Positions 45,165-54,866 are shown, numbered from the stretch's first letter. The stretch is DNA of 64,000 bases from Clostridiales bacterium UBA1316 (GCA_002307055.1 DBTM01000078.1:112262-176261), one strand, 5' to 3'. Notes: generated from the sequence alone by a model not told the origin. Program-made: numbers and translations.

Positions 45165-45216
45165 AGAAATCACCTCGGACAAAGTATAAACTATTACTTA
45201 TTACTTGTCAAATAGA

Positions 45217-45245
45217 TTGACTATTTTCAGTCATTGTCATATAAT
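45217..45245 (+). promoter_or_regulatory. Promoter with spacer dyad upstream of the condensation-domain gene
   Basis: TTGACT at 45217-45222, 17-base spacer, TATAAT at 45240-45245. TGACT (45218-45222) and AGTCA (45229-45233) are inverted around six bases. Classical MerR-activated promoters have 19-base spacers. With 17, repression is also possible. Confidence 0.6.
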
Positions 45246-45305
45246 GTGTTAAGTAACACTTTGTACTATTTGCTGCTATAATAAATCAGAATCGAGTTGA
45301 CCTTT

Positions 45306-46586
45306 ATGAGATATAAAGCCGTAATATTTGACAAAATGCAATATCTGTATAAAACAACGGGGTTTAACGACCATCAGCTTCACTGTGTGATTCTATTCAA
45401 CGATAAAATTGATGCCGGAGCAATGAAAAATGCCGTACGCTTGTTAGTGAAAGCCGTGCCTATATTATCGAGGACTTATAGAAATTGCGATGGCAATTCC
45501 TACTGGCAGGACAGCAGCTGCAATGAGTGGGCAGACCTCTTCACGATTGCTGACAATGATGAGGAATTTAACAAATTTACTTTTTCAGCCATAAATGAAG
45601 AAACAGGTCCGCAAATTAAGGTATGCCTCCTGCCGGGCACATGCGATTCCATTTCAATTGTCCAAAATCACATGGTCAGCGATGCAGCCGGATTTAAGCA
45701 GTGCATTTACCTTTTATCCGGTATCTATTCAAGTCTGTTAAAAAACCCGGCTTATTTTCCGGATGTTATCATAGACGGCGATCGGAGTTATTCGGAGATA
45801 TTACGGCAGCTTCCGCTATTTCAAAGAGTAAAAATACTGCTGCTGAATAATAAAGATAACAATAAAAAAGACGGCTGCCGCTTCCCGATGAGCACTGTGC
45901 CGGAGGCTGATACAACCCCCTTCATCGTGACGCATGCCGTCTCGCCTGTAATATATAATAAAATCCGGGAGAATTGCAAAGCAAACGACGCAACGGTGAA
46001 CGATGTGATCGCCGCGGCCTACTTCCGGGTTTTATCGAAAGTTCTTGATATGAACGGAAAAACGCTCAACATACCTATTATGGTAGACATGCGCAGATAC
46101 CTGGGAGATAAGCAGTTTAAGTCGCTGACGAATCTATCCTCCACAGCGATCATCAGCTTAAAGGTATCGAATGAGGAAACACTTCAACAAACGATCAGCA
46201 AAGTTAAAGCCATTATGAACTATAAAAAGACGAACAATTTAGGAATGAACCCATTGATCAAGCTTCATTCTGTGTTTAAACTCTGCAAGAACAGTCTCGG
46301 ATATAATCTTCTAAAAAAAGCGTTAAGGAATCCGGAAATATGCATGACGAATGTTGGGATATTGGATTCAAAAATGCTTGTATTCGGAGATTCAGCCATT
46401 ATGAATGCGTACATGTGCGGCTCAATCAAATACCGTCCGCACTTTCAAATGTCCGTCAGCACCTTTAACGATAAAATGACCTTTTGCGTGAATTTATACG
46501 GCAGCAATAAAGACCGGGAAGCAATCGCGCAATTTCTTGAATTGATGGATCAAGAGCTGCTGGATATTAATAATACCGAGCTATAG
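45306..46586 (+). CDS. Stand-alone condensation/acyltransferase-superfamily protein
   Basis: A 426-residue protein of the CoA-dependent acyltransferase superfamily that includes NRPS condensation domains, alcohol acetyltransferases and PapA. The active-site HxxxD reads NHMVSDAAGF at about residue 120. The second half has the expected VNDVIAAAYFRVL and IPIMVDMRRYL, the latter close to the DFGW-type region. No carrier-protein or adenylation gene is near, so it may use a CoA thioester. ATG at 45306 is preferred to the TTG at 45297; the ribosome site is weak. The divergent MerR regulator probably controls it. Confidence 0.75.
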   Translation: MRYKAVIFDKMQYLYKTTGFNDHQLHCVILFNDKIDAGAMKNAVRLLVKAVPILSRTYRNCDGNSYWQDSSCNEWADLFTIADNDEEFNKFTFSAINEETGPQIKVCLLPGTCDSISIVQNHMVSDAAGFKQCIYLLSGIYSSLLKNPAYFPDVIIDGDRSYSEILRQLPLFQRVKILLLNNKDNNKKDGCRFPMSTVPEADTTPFIVTHAVSPVIYNKIRENCKANDATVNDVIAAAYFRVLSKVLDMNGKTLNIPIMVDMRRYLGDKQFKSLTNLSSTAIISLKVSNEETLQQTISKVKAIMNYKKTNNLGMNPLIKLHSVFKLCKNSLGYNLLKKALRNPEICMTNVGILDSKMLVFGDSAIMNAYMCGSIKYRPHFQMSVSTFNDKMTFCVNLYGSNKDREAIAQFLELMDQELLDINNTEL

Positions 46587-46703
46587 ATCGTAGATGAGTA
46601 CAACCAAACCCTGTATGTGTAGTTGATACATAGACTTGCAGGGCCTGTATATTTCTGTAATGACATTTACAAAAAAACAGTTGTGTTAATATAAAGTAAA
46701 AAT

Positions 46704-47836
46704 ATGGGGGGATTGATCTGTATTTTAAAGAAATTATTCATTATTGCTATAACACTCGTAATTCTTATTGCATTACTATGTGCCTGTAATACTCAGCAAT
46801 TACAGAGCTCAAGCATCAGCGAACCGGCTGATAACAGCATACAGGTAACGACACAGGCGACGACGACACCAACCGAAAACGCACCTGTCTTACAAGCAGA
46901 TTCAGGTAAGATCCCGGAGACAGGTATATGGGACAGGTCTACTTATTCAAATAAATTTATGGGATTTTAATTCGTCATGCCGAAGGGCTGGGCAGTCGTA
47001 TCAAACAAAAGTATTGCAAAGATCATCGGTTTACCGGCAGATGTTTTCAGTGATCGTCAGAAATGGATGGTTGAAGCTGCTAAGAAAACGATAATTGATA
47101 CGGCGGTTCAAGACGCCGTAACAGGAAACAGTATGATGATAATGATTAATTATCTGCCCGCGACATTAGGCGGACAAGATGCGACAGAGACGGATTATCT
47201 TGAGACCGCAAAAACACAGATGAATGGTAATAAGGCGCTGAGCTATACCTATGAAAAATATAGTGATGCGACAATCGCCGGTACGGCGTACGTAATGATG
47301 CTTCAACTGAGGTTCCCGTGCGGGGGGCTTGGAGCGGCACTACCTATATAAATGAATCTATAAAGCTGCAGATTGATTTTCCTGATGGATGGAAGGTTGC
47401 TAAGGATGATTATTTAGCCGAGCTTGCAGGAATGATAACAGCCGCTTTGACTGATAAAGAAAAATGGACCGCTGAAGCCGCGACGAAACCAATAATGTAT
47501 GATATGATGGCGGTAGAAACTGCATCAAAAAACAGCATTCTTTTAGTGTTTGATAATTTTTCGATGATGGATAACGGATCATCTATCACAGAGGAAGATT
47601 TATATAATTCGCAGAAAGCACAAATGGAAGAAGATAAAACTTTAGCATATAAGTTTTATGAACCCAGTCAAACGACAATTGGCGGAGTTACTTATTCCGT
47701 ATGGCGTGCAGACGAAATGAACAATCACTATTCCCGATATGATATCATTCATAAGAATGGCAAGTTTATGACACGTATCATCATTACGTTAAATGATGAT
47801 ACAAAAATAGATACAATCCTTGCGATGTTTAAATAA
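46704..47836 (+). pseudogene. Decaying two-domain lipoprotein gene
   Basis: The start encodes a lipoprotein signal (LILIALLCAC), a Thr-rich linker and domain 1 (GIWDRSTYSNKF). An in-frame TAA at 46968-46970 interrupts domain 1, and the same frame resumes to 47351. A frame change around 47300 then leads into domain 2 (GAWSGTTYINES.. FPDGW.. to 47836). Domain 1 (PKGW.., KWMVEAAKK, DATIAGTAY) is a homologue of domain 2 (PDGW.., KWTAEAATK, QTTIGGVTY) but lacks its last 45 residues, so a deletion fused it to the next linker. Domain 2 looks intact. Function unknown. Sequencing error at two places is a less likely alternative. Confidence 0.75.
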
Positions 47837-47848
47837 GTGGTTTTAATC

Positions 47849-47880
47849 AAAACCCCATATGAATTATCATATGGGGTTTT
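47849..47880. terminator. Bidirectional terminator
   Basis: Perfect 14-base stem (47849-47862 with 47867-47880) with A and T tracts as its outer ends, between the convergent lipoprotein remnant and epimerase gene. Confidence 0.9.
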
Positions 47881-47908
47881 GTAATTCTGGTTATTCTAGA
47901 TTTCGATG

Positions 47909-48916
47909 CTATATCCGCCCTTCGCCCTTGAGCCAGGCGATGGTGTCGCGGATGGTTTCTTCGAAGGGGCGGGGGCGGTAGCCGAGGTCGCGGGCGGCTT
48001 TGGCGTGCGAATAATTGGAATTGCCGCCGAGGGTATAGAGAGAATAGGAGCAGAAAAGCGGCTGCTGCTTTTTGAATTTATAGTAGATCGCTGTCAGCGG
48101 TAGCCCGGCTCTGGCGAGCCACATGGGCGCGAAAAAGCGCGTGCGCTTTTTGCCTGTCTCTTTATGAAAGAGGTCAAACATCTCGTGAATGGAGATCTGG
48201 CGATTGCCGAGTATATAGCCTTCGCCGATGCCGCCATTTTCAGAGGCTTCGACAATACCCTTTGCCACGTCGCGCACATCAACGAAATCAAAACGGCTTT
48301 TGAGACCGACAGGCATCTTCCCCATGCAATATGAGATGATGAGCTGCGTGATATTATTGCTTTTGCCGTAATCGTACGGCCCTAATATACCGGCAGGGTA
48401 CACAATTGTCGCATTGAGGCCGTTTTTGACGGCAGCGCTGACGTATGCGGTCGCCTCCGCTTTTGTTTTAGCGTATGGCCCGATAACTTTTTCCGGGTCA
48501 AAGGAATCGATTTCAGCCATCGTCTGCCCTTGAGGCAGGGTCGGCATGGCGTGGATGGAACTCACATAGACGAGCTTTTTTACTTTTTTCTGGGCGCACA
48601 TATCGACAATGTTTTTCGTGCCGCCCACATTGACGTCGTATATTTTCCTGCTGGCTTTCATCGACGTGCTGACAATTCCGGCACAGTGAATCACGATAAG
48701 GTCAATCTCCGCCGGGACATCGAAGAATTCTGATAATGACGATTTGTCCAGCAGGTCCCCGCTGATCTGTTCAACACCGGCGGGGATTTTAGAACTCGTT
48801 TTATCTCCGGGCATCACAAGTACCCGGAGATCCGGATGACCGGTATCAAGCAGCTCTCTGACGACGGCACTGCCTAAATGACCTGCAGCCCCTGTCACTA
48901 AATATTTAATACTCAT
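47909..48916 (-). CDS. NAD(P)-dependent epimerase/dehydratase-family protein
   Basis: A 335-residue extended SDR. It has the Rossmann motif TGAAGHLG, the catalytic Ser in YVSSIHAMP and YxxxK in YAKTKAEA, then GPYDYG and FDFVDVRDVAKG, as in dihydroflavonol reductase-like and 3beta-HSD-like members. The ATG at 48916 follows GGAGG at a rather long 11 bases; a start 17 codons further upstream would overlap the leader. The divergent TetR gene and a dyad inside its promoter imply TetR control. Substrate unknown. Confidence 0.85.
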   Translation of the reverse strand: MSIKYLVTGAAGHLGSAVVRELLDTGHPDLRVLVMPGDKTSSKIPAGVEQISGDLLDKSSLSEFFDVPAEIDLIVIHCAGIVSTSMKASRKIYDVNVGGTKNIVDMCAQKKVKKLVYVSSIHAMPTLPQGQTMAEIDSFDPEKVIGPYAKTKAEATAYVSAAVKNGLNATIVYPAGILGPYDYGKSNNITQLIISYCMGKMPVGLKSRFDFVDVRDVAKGIVEASENGGIGEGYILGNRQISIHEMFDLFHKETGKKRTRFFAPMWLARAGLPLTAIYYKFKKQQPLFCSYSLYTLGGNSNYSHAKAARDLGYRPRPFEETIRDTIAWLKGEGRI

Positions 48917-48973
48917 ATATATCAACTGCCTCCATATATAAGAAACACGGTGTTGATTATCTTCCACAATTCC

Positions 48974-49001
48974 ATTATAATGACATTATGTGTATTATCA
49001 A
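48974..49001 (-). promoter_or_regulatory. Epimerase promoter with overlapping TetR-type operator
   Basis: On the minus strand TTGATA (49001-48996), 16-base spacer and TATAAT (48979-48974). The perfect 13-base palindrome ATAATGACATTAT (48977-48989) covers the -10 and spacer, an ideal repressor site. Confidence 0.7.
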
Positions 49002-49104
49002 TAATCAGATTGTGCCATTATGCAAGATAACCGACAATCTTTTGAAAAGTTGCCGGATATCACAAAAGTAAGAATAAATATTTATAAACAGGTGGGTACA
49101 CGAT

Positions 49105-49668
49105 ATGCCGGACAAGACAGACAGAAGAATCAAATACACAAAAATGGTGCTCAAGCAAAGTCTCCTCAATCTCATGCGCGACCATCCAATTGAAAAGATA
49201 TCTGTCAAGGATTTATGCGAGAAAGCAGACATTAACCGTGGGACCTTTTACACGCATTATTCAGACCCGTATGATTTGCTTGGGCAAATTGAAAACGAGC
49301 TGTTCAATGATATTCTTGTTTCTCTCGAATCATCGCTTAAAGCCGATGCAATCTCGGCGCTGCTTGCCCAGATATTCGCGGCGATTGAGAAAAACAGGGA
49401 GCTTTGCATGGTTTTGTTCAGCGAATACGGCGATAAGGTCTTCTTAAAACGGGTCATGCTTATTGCGCGCGACAGAAGCATTGCCGAATGGAAGAAAATT
49501 CTGCCGTCTGTAGGAGACAAGCAGCTGGATATGCTTTATACCTTTTACGCAAACGGCTGCATCGCCATCATCCAGCACTGGATTCAGAATGGTATGAAGG
49601 AAAGCCCGGACGAGCTGACGCTCTTTATCGATAAAATTTCAACCCTGGGCCTGCTCGCATTTAAGTAA
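49105..49668 (+). CDS. TetR/AcrR-family transcriptional regulator
   Basis: A 187-residue regulator with a TetR helix-turn-helix at residues 10-55 (IEKISVKDLCEKADINRGTFYTHYSD) and a helical C-terminal domain resembling the DhaS-type subgroup. It is divergent from the epimerase gene with a palindromic operator candidate between them. The ATG follows GGTGGG. A terminator shared with the glycyl radical enzyme gene closes it. Confidence 0.87.
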   Translation: MPDKTDRRIKYTKMVLKQSLLNLMRDHPIEKISVKDLCEKADINRGTFYTHYSDPYDLLGQIENELFNDILVSLESSLKADAISALLAQIFAAIEKNRELCMVLFSEYGDKVFLKRVMLIARDRSIAEWKKILPSVGDKQLDMLYTFYANGCIAIIQHWIQNGMKESPDELTLFIDKISTLGLLAFK

Positions 49669-49680
49669 GGCTGTGCTCAT

Positions 49681-49720
49681 AAAAAGCGCCCCGTCATAAT
49701 TTTGACGAGGCGTTTTTGTT
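49681..49720. terminator. Bidirectional terminator
   Basis: Stem from AAAAAGCGCC..CGTCA at 49681 to TGACG.GGCGTTTTT at 49717, one bulge, with T-rich ends on both strands. Confidence 0.88.
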
Positions 49721-49733
49721 CTTATCTGCCGGT

Positions 49734-52175
49734 TTACATATTGAGTTCTGTTCTGCGAATCAGGTCGTTTTGTCCGGTGATGTGCAGCTCGACAAAGTAG
49801 GCGGAGAAACCGGCGACGCGGACGACGAGATTTTTGTACTTGTCGGGGTTCTGCTGCGCGGCTTTGAGCGTGTCCGAGCTGATGACGTTGATTTGGAGCT
49901 CCATACCGCCGAGACTGAAGTAGGTCTGAATCAGCTGCGAGAGCTTTTTCCACCCATCCTCGCCGGACAGCGCGCTTGGATGGAACTTGAGGTTCATGAG
50001 CGTGCCGTTGGAGAAGTCGGCCTGATTGATTTTTGAGACGGAGGAGACGACAGCCGTCGGTCCGTTCTTATCCATCGTCTGCGGTGCGGCGATACCGTCC
50101 GCGAGCGGCTCACCCTTGTAGCGCCCGTCCGGTGTCGCGGCGGTGACCATGCCGAACATCACGTTGGTAGTGACAGGATACAACCCTGCGCTGCAGCGTC
50201 CTCTTGGGCCGGTCAGGCTGTTGACGGCATCGGCGAAGCATTTCGCCGCGAAGGTGACCTGCTCGTCACACTCGGGAATGCCGTTGCCGTAATGCGGGGC
50301 CTCGTTGAGAATGTAGCGGTGGAGCTCTTCAGAGCCTTCCCAGTTATGCATAACAGCGTCATACATTTCACGGGCGGTGCAGATTTTCTTGTCGAAGACG
50401 CAATGCTTGATGATGTTCAGGCTGTCCGCGACGTTGCCGATGCCGACGCCCGAGTCGCCGGTGGAGTTGTATTTCGCGCCGCCCCACATGACATCCGCGC
50501 CTTTTTCCATGCAGCCGGCCATCGTCGCTGAAACCAGCGGGTTCGGCAGAACCTCGCGGGCGACATATTCGAAGGAGGCGATGTTCATGATGTGCCACTT
50601 GACAAAGTATTCGATTTGTTTTTTATAGGCGGCTCTGACCTCGTCAAAGGTCTTCATATTGTAGAGATAGCCGGTTGCCGGGCCGACACGCGGATTCGGC
50701 GTCCCGGGAGGCGCCGCCACAAAAGCATTGAGCATCGGCTGCGTGGTAAAGCCGTCGTTAATCGCCAGCAGCAGTGCGTTGGCCAGGTTCATATAGCTCT
50801 CGCAGCCCGTGCCGCCGCAGGCAGGCCACTCCGTACCGCAGCCGGCCAGCTCGACGCAGCCGATCAGCGTACAGTTTCTGGCATCCTCAAGCGTCAAACC
50901 GCGCGCCAGAAGCGCCGGGATAATCACATCATCGTTTTCATATGTCGGTACGCCTCCGGCAAGCTTGGTTGTTTCAATCGCGGCTTCCCAAAGTGCGGCG
51001 GGGGTATTTTTGTGGATGCGAAGCGCCTGCGGGGGGTCGTGTAAAAGCAGGCGGCCCACGGTCTGCAGCATCATAAAGGTAACAATGTTCGAGGCATCGT
51101 TGCCGTCCTTGTCGACGCCGCCCATTGTCATGAGCTGACCGCTTGTATAGCCCGGGTTGCTCTGCGTTGCGCCGTAGCTCCAGGGCTTGTTCATCTCGGC
51201 GACCTTGAGGTAGAAGAGATCCATGATCTCCTGTGCGTATTCGGGTGTGATACGTCCCGCGTCTATATCAGCCTGGCAGAAATCACCGAGATATTGGTCG
51301 ACGCGGCCAAAGCTCATACCGTGCATGTTGGCATCCAGGCAGAGCGCGGTCTGATACATAAAGAGGCACTGCACAGCGTCCACAAAGTTGCGGGCCGGCT
51401 TTTCAACCGTCCAGTTGAGGGTGTCAACCATCATAGCGAGTTCTTTTTTACGCGTCGGATCTTTTTCTATAGCCAGCTTTTCCTCGGCGAGCTTCGCGTA
51501 GCGCTTTGTCAGCGTGATGATGCCCTCGCTGACGATGGAAACGGCGCGGTAAAAGTTGAATTGGTCGATTGTTTTGCCCGGCATGCCCTGATCAATCAGG
51601 TCTTGCATCTTCTGCTCGGCTTCAGCCTTGATGGCGCCGAAGCCCTTGCGGATGGCGGTGTTATAGCCTGTGGCGAAATGGCCGACGGGTGTCTGGCACG
51701 TATCGCTCGGGCCGAACTGTGTCACGCCGTTGCCTGCGATTGCCTTGTACGCGTCCAGCATCTGAGCGTCCGCTTTGGCGCTCATGCATTCCTTCATCCA
51801 AAAATCAATAGTCGAGAGGATATACGCTTTGTCGTCGTCCGCGAGAATATAGGGGTCAATCTCTCTGGTGCAGAGAAATCCGCTCTCAATCTCTTCCTTG
51901 AGCCAGCTGACGGAATTTTCAGGATACAATGCGGCGGCACGGTATGTTGCGGACTGCGCACCGACGATTACCTCGCCGTCATCAATGCGGACGGGGATAT
52001 TTTCGCAGATGTTTCTTAGGTTTTTAGCGCGTTTGAGAATACCGGTCATATCTGGATTCTGCATGTAAAACTCCGTGATGAGCCGGTATCTGGCTGTGCA
52101 GATTTCAGGCTGGGTCACGCGGTATTTTTCACGCATTTTGACGACACGCTCCGTAATGGGCTTGAGCTTATACAT
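49734..52175 (-). CDS. Glycyl radical enzyme 1 (diol dehydratase/PFL2-like)
   Basis: An 813-residue glycyl radical enzyme. The radical site is Gly789 in RVAGFSAYF. The thiyl Cys440 lies in IGCVELAG, with Glu442 where glycerol dehydratase and choline lyase place their catalytic base. The next residue is Leu, where the paralogue has Pro. The motif differs from pyruvate formate-lyase, which uses two adjacent cysteines. It is close to the neighbouring gene at 52351 throughout. AGGAGG precedes the ATG at 52175. It has its own promoter. Activation by the SAM enzyme at 56053 is expected. No microcompartment genes are present. Substrate unknown. Confidence 0.87.
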   Translation of the reverse strand: MYKLKPITERVVKMREKYRVTQPEICTARYRLITEFYMQNPDMTGILKRAKNLRNICENIPVRIDDGEVIVGAQSATYRAAALYPENSVSWLKEEIESGFLCTREIDPYILADDDKAYILSTIDFWMKECMSAKADAQMLDAYKAIAGNGVTQFGPSDTCQTPVGHFATGYNTAIRKGFGAIKAEAEQKMQDLIDQGMPGKTIDQFNFYRAVSIVSEGIITLTKRYAKLAEEKLAIEKDPTRKKELAMMVDTLNWTVEKPARNFVDAVQCLFMYQTALCLDANMHGMSFGRVDQYLGDFCQADIDAGRITPEYAQEIMDLFYLKVAEMNKPWSYGATQSNPGYTSGQLMTMGGVDKDGNDASNIVTFMMLQTVGRLLLHDPPQALRIHKNTPAALWEAAIETTKLAGGVPTYENDDVIIPALLARGLTLEDARNCTLIGCVELAGCGTEWPACGGTGCESYMNLANALLLAINDGFTTQPMLNAFVAAPPGTPNPRVGPATGYLYNMKTFDEVRAAYKKQIEYFVKWHIMNIASFEYVAREVLPNPLVSATMAGCMEKGADVMWGGAKYNSTGDSGVGIGNVADSLNIIKHCVFDKKICTAREMYDAVMHNWEGSEELHRYILNEAPHYGNGIPECDEQVTFAAKCFADAVNSLTGPRGRCSAGLYPVTTNVMFGMVTAATPDGRYKGEPLADGIAAPQTMDKNGPTAVVSSVSKINQADFSNGTLMNLKFHPSALSGEDGWKKLSQLIQTYFSLGGMELQINVISSDTLKAAQQNPDKYKNLVVRVAGFSAYFVELHITGQNDLIRRTELNM

Positions 52176-52241
52176 TGTCAACCTCCTGTTTATCATAAAT
52201 TGTTATTTATCTGTTTATATATATACAATTCTTCTTTTTAT

Positions 52242-52269
52242 AGTATAGCACAACCGTCCTGCTTTGCAA
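52242..52269 (-). promoter_or_regulatory. Promoter of glycyl radical enzyme 1
   Basis: On the minus strand TTGCAA (52269-52264), 16-base spacer, TATACT (52247-52242). The same -10 and spacer length occur in front of glycyl radical enzyme 2. Confidence 0.65.
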
Positions 52270-52290
52270 ATGCGGAAGAGTGCCAAAACC

Positions 52291-52312
52291 ATGCAACATT
52301 TGAATGACTGCA
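52291..52312. promoter_or_regulatory. Candidate LysR-type binding site, copy 1
   Basis: The box opens ATGCAACAT and ends TGCAT in inverted orientation. It starts 22 bases beyond the -35 of glycyl radical enzyme 1, as in the copy at 54887. It just touches the terminator of the upstream gene. Confidence 0.5.
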
Positions 52313-52350
52313 TACAAAAAGCAGGATATATGCACCCTGCTTTTTGTATG
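52311..52350 (-). terminator. Terminator of glycyl radical enzyme 2
   Basis: Perfect 15-base stem (52311-52325 with 52336-52350) directly after the stop codon. The 3' arm on the minus strand includes TTTTTG. Confidence 0.8.
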
Positions 52351-54804
52351 TTATATCGCAAGCTCTGTTCTTCGGATTAAATCGTTTTGGCCGTCTTTGG
52401 CGAGCTCAACGAAATAGGCGGAGAAACCGGCGACGCGGACGACGAGGTTTTTGTATTTGCCGGGGCTTTGCTGCGCCTGGCGGAGCATGTCGGAGCTGAC
52501 GACGTTGATTTGGAGCTCCATGCCGCCCATATCGAAATAGGTTTGCATGAGACTCATGAGCTTCCGCCAGCCGTCGCTGCCAGCGAGTGCCGTTGGGTGG
52601 AACTTGAGGTTCATCAGTGTGCCGTTGGGGAAATCGCCCTGGTTGATACCGGCAATCGAGGAGATAACGGCAGTCGGCCCGTTTTTGTCGTAGCCCTGCG
52701 GCGCGGCGATACCGTCGGCGAGAGGCTCGTATTTATAACGGCCGTCCGGCGTCGCCGCTGTGATTTTGCCGAACATGATGTTGATGGTGACGGGATATAA
52801 ACCGGCGCTTGAGCGCCCTCTCGGGCCGGAGGTCCGGTGAACGGCGTCGGCAAAGACCTTCGCGGCCCAACCGGCCAGCGCGTCAATCTCGGGGATGCCG
52901 TTGCCGTAATGCGGCGCTTCATTGAGGATATACCGGTGCAGTTCCTCGTGACCCTCCCAGTTGTTTATCAGCGCGTCGTACAGCTCCCGTGCCGAACAGA
53001 TCTTCTTGTCGAAAACGCAGTGGCGGATGATATTCAGGCTGTCGGCGACGTTGCCGATGCCGACGCCGGAGTTGCCGGTGGAGTTATATTTCGCGCCGCC
53101 GAACATGACATCCATGCCCTTTTCCATGCAGCCCTCCATGGTTGACGAAACGACTGGCTGCGGTAGGACCTCGCGGGCGACATATTCAAAGGAGTTGATG
53201 TTCATGTGGTGCCATTTGACGAACCATTCCACCTGCTTAATAAAGGCTTCCTGCACCTGCTCGAAGCGCTCCATCTCATACAGGCGCCCGGTCGGAACGC
53301 CGACGCGTTCTTTCGGCGGCTCGGGAATGGGCGAGCCCTTCGGCAGGCGTTCAATGACGACGGGCGGCATGGGGAGATAGCCGTCGTTCATAGCCAGCCA
53401 CAGCATGTTGACGAGATTCATGTAGCTCTCCTGACCGGAGCCGCCGCAGGCGGGCCATTCCGTGCCGCAGCCGGCAGGCTCGACACAGCCGATGAGCGTG
53501 CAGTTCCGGGCATCCTCGAGCGACAGGCCGCGGCGCATCAGCGCCGGAATAATTACCTCGTCGTTTTCAAACGTCGGTACGCCTCCTGCGATTTTTGTCG
53601 TTTCGATGGCGGCTTCCCACAGCTCGGGCGGTGTATTTTTGTGGATGCGCAGCGCCTGCGGGGGATCGTGCAAAATGAGGCGTCCCGCCGCCTGCAGCAT
53701 CATATAGGTCACGGCGTTTGAAGCGTCCTTCCCGTCCTTATCCACGCCGCCCATCGTCATCAGCTGGCCGGAGGTGTAGCCGGGATTCGAAAGCGTCGGG
53801 CCGTAACCCCAGGGCTTATTCATCTCGGCGCACTTGAGATAAAACAGATCGAGAATCTCCTGCGCGTATTCGGAGGAGATAATACCGGCCTTGATATCGG
53901 CGTCATAAAAGCCGCCGAGGTACTGGTCGACACGCCCGAAGCTGATGCCGTGCATGTTGGCGTCGAGGCATAGGCAGGTCTGATACATAAACAGGCATTG
54001 AACGGCCTCGTGGAACGTTCGGCAGGGCTTTTCCATGCACCAATTGAGCGCCTCCGCCATCGCCTCGAGCTCTTTTTTCCGGGACGGATCTTTTTCAATC
54101 GATGCTTTTTCTTCAGCGCGCTTTGCATAGCGCTTTGTCAGTATAATCATACCGTCGCAGACGATGGAGACGGCGCGGTAAAAGTTGTATTGCTCAATGG
54201 TTTTCCCGGGCAGCGCTGCATCAAGCAGCGCGGCTCTTTTCTCCTCAGCTTCAGCCTTGATTGCACCGAAGCCTTTATGGATAGCGGTATTATAGCCGGT
54301 GCAGAAATGCCCGACCGGTGTCGTCGTCTGGCCCTTGGGGCCAAAATTGGTCACGCCGTTTCGCGCAATCGGAAAATATTCGTCGATAATCTGCGCGTCT
54401 GTTTTGGCGCTCATGCATTCCTTCATCCAAAAATCGACGGTGGACAGGATGTAGTTCCGGTCTTCTTCGGCAAGAATATAGGGGTCGATGGTCCGGGTTG
54501 AGATATAGCGGTTTTCCACCTCATCCTTGAGCCACTGAACGGAATTCTCCGGGTACAGCGCCGCGGCGCGGTATTTTGCCGACTGCGCCCCGACGATGAC
54601 TTCTCCGTCGTCAATGCGCACGGGTATGTGCTCACAGATGTTTTTAAAGTTTTTAGCGCGCTTTAAAATACCCGTCATATCGGGATTGCTCATATAAAAT
54701 TCCGTTATCAGCCGATAACGGGCAGTGCAGATTTCAGGCTGTGTCTCGCGGTATCTCTCGCGCATTTTAACAACGCGGTCGGTAATCGGTTTGAGTGTAT
54801 ACAT
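52351..54804 (-). CDS. Glycyl radical enzyme 2 (diol dehydratase/PFL2-like)
   Basis: An 817-residue paralogue of the downstream enzyme, by eye about 70 percent identical. Gly793 in RVAGFSAYF carries the radical. Cys440 and Glu442 in IGCVEPAG form the diol-lyase-type active site. Both proteins share an unusual Cys-rich stretch after it (GCGTEWPACGG). The main difference is an insertion near residue 480 (MPPVVIERLPKGSPIPEPPK). GGAGG lies 5 bases before the ATG at 54804. An upstream in-frame start at 54888 lies beyond the -10 and is rejected. LysR and activase genes are divergent. Substrate unknown. Confidence 0.88.
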   Translation of the reverse strand: MYTLKPITDRVVKMRERYRETQPEICTARYRLITEFYMSNPDMTGILKRAKNFKNICEHIPVRIDDGEVIVGAQSAKYRAAALYPENSVQWLKDEVENRYISTRTIDPYILAEEDRNYILSTVDFWMKECMSAKTDAQIIDEYFPIARNGVTNFGPKGQTTTPVGHFCTGYNTAIHKGFGAIKAEAEEKRAALLDAALPGKTIEQYNFYRAVSIVCDGMIILTKRYAKRAEEKASIEKDPSRKKELEAMAEALNWCMEKPCRTFHEAVQCLFMYQTCLCLDANMHGISFGRVDQYLGGFYDADIKAGIISSEYAQEILDLFYLKCAEMNKPWGYGPTLSNPGYTSGQLMTMGGVDKDGKDASNAVTYMMLQAAGRLILHDPPQALRIHKNTPPELWEAAIETTKIAGGVPTFENDEVIIPALMRRGLSLEDARNCTLIGCVEPAGCGTEWPACGGSGQESYMNLVNMLWLAMNDGYLPMPPVVIERLPKGSPIPEPPKERVGVPTGRLYEMERFEQVQEAFIKQVEWFVKWHHMNINSFEYVAREVLPQPVVSSTMEGCMEKGMDVMFGGAKYNSTGNSGVGIGNVADSLNIIRHCVFDKKICSARELYDALINNWEGHEELHRYILNEAPHYGNGIPEIDALAGWAAKVFADAVHRTSGPRGRSSAGLYPVTINIMFGKITAATPDGRYKYEPLADGIAAPQGYDKNGPTAVISSIAGINQGDFPNGTLMNLKFHPTALAGSDGWRKLMSLMQTYFDMGGMELQINVVSSDMLRQAQQSPGKYKNLVVRVAGFSAYFVELAKDGQNDLIRRTELAI

Positions 54805-54838
54805 AAAAACCTCCAGAAAAAACGATAGGTACATTTGA

Positions 54839-54866
54839 AGTATATCATAACAGATACGTTTTTCAA
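54839..54866 (-). promoter_or_regulatory. Promoter of glycyl radical enzyme 2
   Basis: On the minus strand TTGAAA (54866-54861), 16-base spacer, TATACT (54844-54839). Confidence 0.65.

Noticed and set aside
46602..46650. Terminator after the condensation-domain gene
   Set aside because: CCCTG/CAGGG arms are far apart and imperfect, with no T run, so it was left out.
49734..54804. Pyruvate formate-lyase function for the two glycyl radical enzymes
   Set aside because: The active site has a single Cys followed by Val-Glu, not adjacent cysteines, and the activase carries extra ferredoxin clusters.
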